Positions 60,654 through 64,000 of a stretch of 64,000 nt of DNA are shown here, one piece after another. Positions within the stretch are counted from its first letter, which is position 1; the number at the start of each line of letters is the position of its first letter. The DNA is from Colwellia sp. 20A7 (GTDB lineage Bacteria; Pseudomonadota; Gammaproteobacteria; Enterobacterales; Alteromonadaceae): NCBI RefSeq assembly GCF_009832865.1, contig NZ_CP047130.1:1798001-1862000 (forward strand), in the 5' to 3' direction. The notes beneath the pieces are model-generated. The model did no database searches. It saw only the letters and a list, made by a program, of their open reading frames with translations, and was not told where the DNA came from. The position numbers were made by a program, and so were the translations under genes.

Positions 60654-60676
60654 TTAGTAATGTGGGTCCAATTAAT

Positions 60677-60727
60677 AAGCCTTGATGTTTACTTAACTGA
60701 AGTAATTATCGAGGCTTTATTTTTTTT
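60677..60727 (+). terminator. Terminator after ftsH
   Basis: AAGCCTTGAT pairs with ATCGAGGCTT (one T-G pair) around about 24 bases, followed by TATTTTTTTT. It lies before folP, so it may only reduce read-through. Confidence 0.75.
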
Positions 60728-60744
60728 AAGCTAACCCTAAAATT

Positions 60745-61593
60745 ATGTCTGAAAACTCTAAAAATAAACAATTCAATCAAGCTGCATTAGCCGACTTAAC
60801 TAATGTACAAGTGATGGGCATTGTAAATGTCACTCCTGACTCTTTTTCTGATGGTGGAAAGTTCGCCCAATTTGACCATGCATTAAAGCAAGTTGAATTG
60901 ATGATTGAAAATGGAGTCGATATCATTGATATTGGGGGTGAATCAACTCGTCCAGGTGCCGTTGATGTAAGTGAAGCAGATGAACTAGCACGGGTTATTC
61001 CTTTGCTTAAAGCGATTAAGTCCCGTTTTAATATCTGTGTCTCTATCGATACAAGTAAAGCTGTCGTCATGAATGAAGCCATAACTTATGGTGCAGACAT
61101 GATTAACGATGTTCGAGCGTTACAAAATGAAGGTTGTCTTGATGTTATCGCGCAAAGTGATGTTTCTGTATGTTTAATGCATATGAAAGGCTTACCAAGA
61201 ACCATGCAAACAAGCCCTCAATATACAAATATAATCAGTGATATAGTTAGCTTTTTTAAAGAGCGTATTACAACTTGTGAGCAATATGGCATCAAATCTG
61301 AACGTTTAATTTTAGATCCTGGTTTTGGGTTTGGGAAAACACTTGGGCACAACTACCAAATGTTAGCTCAGTTTGCTTTGTTTAAAAAATTGAATCTACC
61401 TATACTTGCTGGAACCTCGCGTAAATCAATGTTAGGTAACCTACTGAATCGTGATGTTGAACAACGATTAGCTGGGAGTTTGGCCACTGCTATTCTTGCT
61501 GTGCAGCAAGGAGCAAATATAGTACGCGTGCATGATGTGGCAGAAACTGTCGATGCAATGAAAATTTTAAATGCTGTTGCAAAACATAATTAA
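60745..61593 (+). CDS. folP: Dihydropteroate synthase
   Basis: FolP joins para-aminobenzoate to dihydropterin pyrophosphate in folate synthesis and is the sulfonamide target. The 282-residue TIM barrel has MGIVNVTPDSFSDGGKF near 25-40 and IGGESTRPGA, plus the DPGFGFGKT and GTSRKSMLG motifs. Conserved neighbour of ftsH and glmM. Confidence 0.97.
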   Translation: MSENSKNKQFNQAALADLTNVQVMGIVNVTPDSFSDGGKFAQFDHALKQVELMIENGVDIIDIGGESTRPGAVDVSEADELARVIPLLKAIKSRFNICVSIDTSKAVVMNEAITYGADMINDVRALQNEGCLDVIAQSDVSVCLMHMKGLPRTMQTSPQYTNIISDIVSFFKERITTCEQYGIKSERLILDPGFGFGKTLGHNYQMLAQFALFKKLNLPILAGTSRKSMLGNLLNRDVEQRLAGSLATAILAVQQGANIVRVHDVAETVDAMKILNAVAKHN

Positions 61594-61664
61594 TAGGATG
61601 CAATGGATTGAAAGTTTAGCTAATTATAAGCTAATACATAAAGAATATAATTAAAGGAAAAATA

Positions 61665-63002
61665 ATGGCTAGTCGTAAATATTTTGGTACTGACGGAATA
61701 CGTGGTTTAGTTGGTCAGTATCCAATTTCTCCTGAATTTGTTATGAAGCTAGGTTATGCTGCAGGTAAAGTATTAGCAGCACAAGGCACTAAAAAAGTAT
61801 TAATTGGTAAAGATACCCGCATTTCAGGTTATATGCTTGAATCAGCATTAGAAGCTGGTTTTTCAGCGGCAGGTATTGATATCGGTCTACTAGGTCCAAT
61901 GCCTACGCCGGGTATTGCTTACCTAACTAAAACCTTTCGTGCAGAAGCTGGTATTGTTATTAGTGCATCACACAATCCTTATTACGATAATGGTATTAAA
62001 TTTTTCTCACAAGATGGCGAAAAATTACCCGATGACGTTGAATTAGCAATTGAAGCGGAACTTGATAAACCAATGGGCTGTGTTGATTCAGCGCATTTAG
62101 GTAAAGCAAGCCGAATTGAAGATGCAGCAGGTCGTTATATTGAATTTTGTAAAAGTAATTTTCCAAGCCAAATTTCGCTTAAAGATTTAACGATTGTTGT
62201 TGATTGTGCTAACGGTGCTACCTATCACATTGCTCCTAATGTTTTTCGTGAGTTAGGCGCGACTGTTATTGAAGTTGGCACATCACCTAATGGCACTAAT
62301 ATCAATGAAAATTGTGGTGCAACATCAATGAAGATGGTAAGTGAAGCAGTAGTTGAGCATAAAGCTGACTTAGGTATTGCACTTGATGGTGACGGCGATC
62401 GCTTAATGATGGTGGACCATACAGGTTATGTAATTGACGGTGATGAAGTCGTTTATATTATTGCTTGTAACGATTTAAAGTCGGGTAGCTTACAAGGCGG
62501 TGTCGTTGGTACTTTAATGAGTAACATGGGTCTTGAACTTGCCTTAGAAGAATTAGGGATTCCTTTTGCCCGCAGTAACGTAGGTGACCGATATGTTATG
62601 GAATTACTAAGAGAGAAAGGCTGGCAATTAGGCGCTGAAAACTCAGGACACATTATTAATTTAAGTCATACATCAACCGGTGATGGTATTATCGCCGCTT
62701 TAAATGTTTTAACAGCACTTAAACAGCAAGGAAAATCATTACTTGAATTGCGTCAAGGCATGACTATGTTACCGCAAATATTGGTTAATGTTCGCTTTAC
62801 TGGCGACAGTGATCCTATTAATTCACCAAGTGTACAAGCATCTGTTGATAAAGTTAATGCTCGATTATCAGGCCGTGGACGAGTATTATTACGTAAATCA
62901 GGAACAGAACCTTTAATTAGAGTCATGGTTGAAGGTCCTGAATTAGAAGAAGTTACCGCCTTAGCAAATGAAATCGCAGAGTCAGTTAAGCTAGCAAGTT
63001 AA
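61665..63002 (+). CDS. glmM: Phosphoglucosamine mutase
   Basis: GlmM converts glucosamine 6-phosphate to glucosamine 1-phosphate for UDP-GlcNAc, and so for peptidoglycan and LPS. The 445-residue protein has FGTDGIRG at the start, the phosphoserine S102 in [13 protein letters not shown], and the metal site [10 protein letters not shown]. Its C-terminal phosphate loop is [24 protein letters not shown] precedes the ATG. Confidence 0.98.
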   Translation: MASRKYFGTDGIRGLVGQYPISPEFVMKLGYAAGKVLAAQGTKKVLIGKDTRISGYMLESALEAGFSAAGIDIGLLGPMPTPGIAYLTKTFRAEAGIVISASHNPYYDNGIKFFSQDGEKLPDDVELAIEAELDKPMGCVDSAHLGKASRIEDAAGRYIEFCKSNFPSQISLKDLTIVVDCANGATYHIAPNVFRELGATVIEVGTSPNGTNINENCGATSMKMVSEAVVEHKADLGIALDGDGDRLMMVDHTGYVIDGDEVVYIIACNDLKSGSLQGGVVGTLMSNMGLELALEELGIPFARSNVGDRYVMELLREKGWQLGAENSGHIINLSHTSTGDGIIAALNVLTALKQQGKSLLELRQGMTMLPQILVNVRFTGDSDPINSPSVQASVDKVNARLSGRGRVLLRKSGTEPLIRVMVEGPELEEVTALANEIAESVKLAS

Positions 63003-63149
63003 CAATATTGCTGATAAAAGCAGCGATTGTTCAATATATTTAATTGATCATCCATTGATTTTAACTTAGTACTTGTAAGTTAATCTTAGGTTAGTTAATA
63101 TCTCGCGGCTTCATTTACAAAGCACTAAAAAGTGGACAGGAGATAATAT

Positions 63150-63920
63150 ATGGCTAGACGTGCAATCGTTGCTGCTAACTGGAAGATGAATGGTGATTTA
63201 GCATTAGTTGACACTATGATCTCTGGTTTAACTAACGTGAAATTACAAGATGATGTTAGTGTGGTTATTTGTCCTAGTTCCCCTTATTTATCTGAATTTG
63301 TAGCTAAAAGAAATTCAAATAATTTAAGCTCAGTTATACATGTTGGTGCTCAAAATGTTAGTGAACACCAAAGTGGAGCATATACTGGTCAAATTTCTAC
63401 AAAAATGTTGCAGGAATTATCAGTAGAATTTGTTATTATAGGCCATTCTGAACGTAGACGTTATTATCAAGAAACGTCTACTCAAGTTGCACATAAAGTA
63501 AATGCCGTACTCAATGCAGGTTTAACGCCTATTATATGCATTGGTGAAAGCGAAACTGAAAGAGCAACTGAACAAACAGAAGCCGTACTTGCTTCACAAT
63601 TACAACCTGTTATTGATGAAATAGGTATAGAAAAATTTATTGATGTTGTGATCGCTTATGAACCCGTTTGGGCTATAGGTACAGGAAAAACAGCATCAAA
63701 CGAGATGGCACAAGAAACACATAAATTTATTCGTCAATTTCTAGCTAAAGCTAATGAAAGTGTCGCGAATAAAGTGCCTTTGTTATACGGTGGCAGCGTG
63801 AATTCGTCAAACTGTGAAGAATTATTCGCACAACCTGATATAGACGGTGGTCTTATTGGTGGTGCTAGTTTACAAGTTGAACAATTTAAAATAATTTGTT
63901 CAGCCGCTAAAGGAAAGTAA
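63150..63920 (+). CDS. tpiA: Triosephosphate isomerase
   Basis: TpiA interconverts dihydroxyacetone phosphate and glyceraldehyde 3-phosphate. The 256-residue TIM barrel has Lys in ANWKMNGD, His99 in FVIIGHSERRRYY, the catalytic Glu171 in IAYEPVWAIGTGKTAS and a phosphate loop near LLYGGSVNSSN. AGGAG lies before the ATG. In E. coli tpiA lies elsewhere; between glmM and secG is usual for Alteromonadales-type genomes. Confidence 0.97.
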   Translation: MARRAIVAANWKMNGDLALVDTMISGLTNVKLQDDVSVVICPSSPYLSEFVAKRNSNNLSSVIHVGAQNVSEHQSGAYTGQISTKMLQELSVEFVIIGHSERRRYYQETSTQVAHKVNAVLNAGLTPIICIGESETERATEQTEAVLASQLQPVIDEIGIEKFIDVVIAYEPVWAIGTGKTASNEMAQETHKFIRQFLAKANESVANKVPLLYGGSVNSSNCEELFAQPDIDGGLIGGASLQVEQFKIICSAAKGK

Positions 63921-63922
63921 AA

Positions 63923-64000
63923 ATGTTGTATCAAGTTTTAATTATAGCCTACGTACTTATCGCCTTAGCCTTAATTGGTTTAGTGCTAATTCAACAAGGT
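63923..64000 (+). CDS. secG: Protein-export membrane protein SecG, 5' part
   Basis: The first 26 residues of SecG are present: MLYQVLIIAYVLIALALIG and then VLIQQG, the first membrane helix and the conserved LIQQGKG start. The gene runs past the window edge. AAAGGA in the end of tpiA serves as ribosome site. SecG is part of the SecYEG translocon and normally precedes a tRNA-Leu gene and rimP-nusA. Confidence 0.93.
   Translation, partial: MLYQVLIIAYVLIALALIGLVLIQQG

Overview
The window is a chromosomal segment of a low-GC marine gammaproteobacterium. It most resembles Colwellia or a close relative in the Alteromonadales. I infer this from protein similarity as I recall it, from the AT-rich coding, and from gene orders such as nusA-infB-rbfA-truB-rpsO-pnp-nlpI, lolB-ispE-prs-rplY-pth-ychF, hemA-prfA-prmC-sirB2-sirB1-kdsA and rlmE-ftsH-folP-glmM-tpiA-secG. 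A MotY gene next to rnt points to a sodium-driven polar flagellum. No rRNA, CRISPR array, prophage or defence island was seen.

Layout. 1-9.5 kb: 3' part of nusA, then infB, rbfA, truB, rpsO, pnp and nlpI (transcription, translation and RNA decay), with a 162-bp MITE-like element between rpsO and pnp. 9.5-14.3 kb: a TPR/Sel1-like protein with a metzincin-type zinc motif, a small orphan gene, a cysteine desulfurase fused to a SufE domain, and a leucine dehydrogenase-type enzyme. 14.5-16.9 kb: the plastic part of the window. It holds a second MITE copy in inverted orientation, an IS630-family element with a split transposase frame, and a minus-strand tRNA cluster (Met, Leu, Gln, Gln, Leu). The cluster is followed by two broken, tandemly duplicated tRNA-Leu copies and a tRNA-Gln fossil. 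17-22.4 kb: minus-strand housekeeping block ychF, pth, rplY, prs, ispE, lolB. 22.6-29.5 kb: divergent hemA to kdsA operon with an inserted DUF819 membrane protein.

30-49 kb: gcvA, an alpha/beta hydrolase, a DUF423 protein and rlmM; then NAD-type isocitrate dehydrogenase, xni, ppnN, a GGDEF diguanylate cyclase, an M61 protease, queF, syd, a GNAT acetyltransferase, fadR, and a chemoreceptor followed by a porin and a short PstS-like protein. Two DUF3192 paralogues lie about 8 kb apart. 49-57 kb: sodB, grxD, a 2-Cys peroxiredoxin, rnt, motY, an M1 aminopeptidase and glnS. 57-64 kb: yhbY, rlmE, ftsH, folP, glmM, tpiA and the start of secG.

Most genes are ordinary core genes. The parts worth a second look are the IS/MITE/tRNA-remnant region, the orphan metzincin-like protein, and a set of readable regulatory sites: CRP-like before hemA, a CTAAT palindrome before gcvA, a FadR-type operator before fadR, an IscR-like box between sodB and grxD, and a sigma-28-type promoter before motY that argues for a later start codon. 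The two window ends (secG and nusA) belong to one cluster that is contiguous in many relatives, so its order here has changed. I did not find an unmistakable new multi-gene system.
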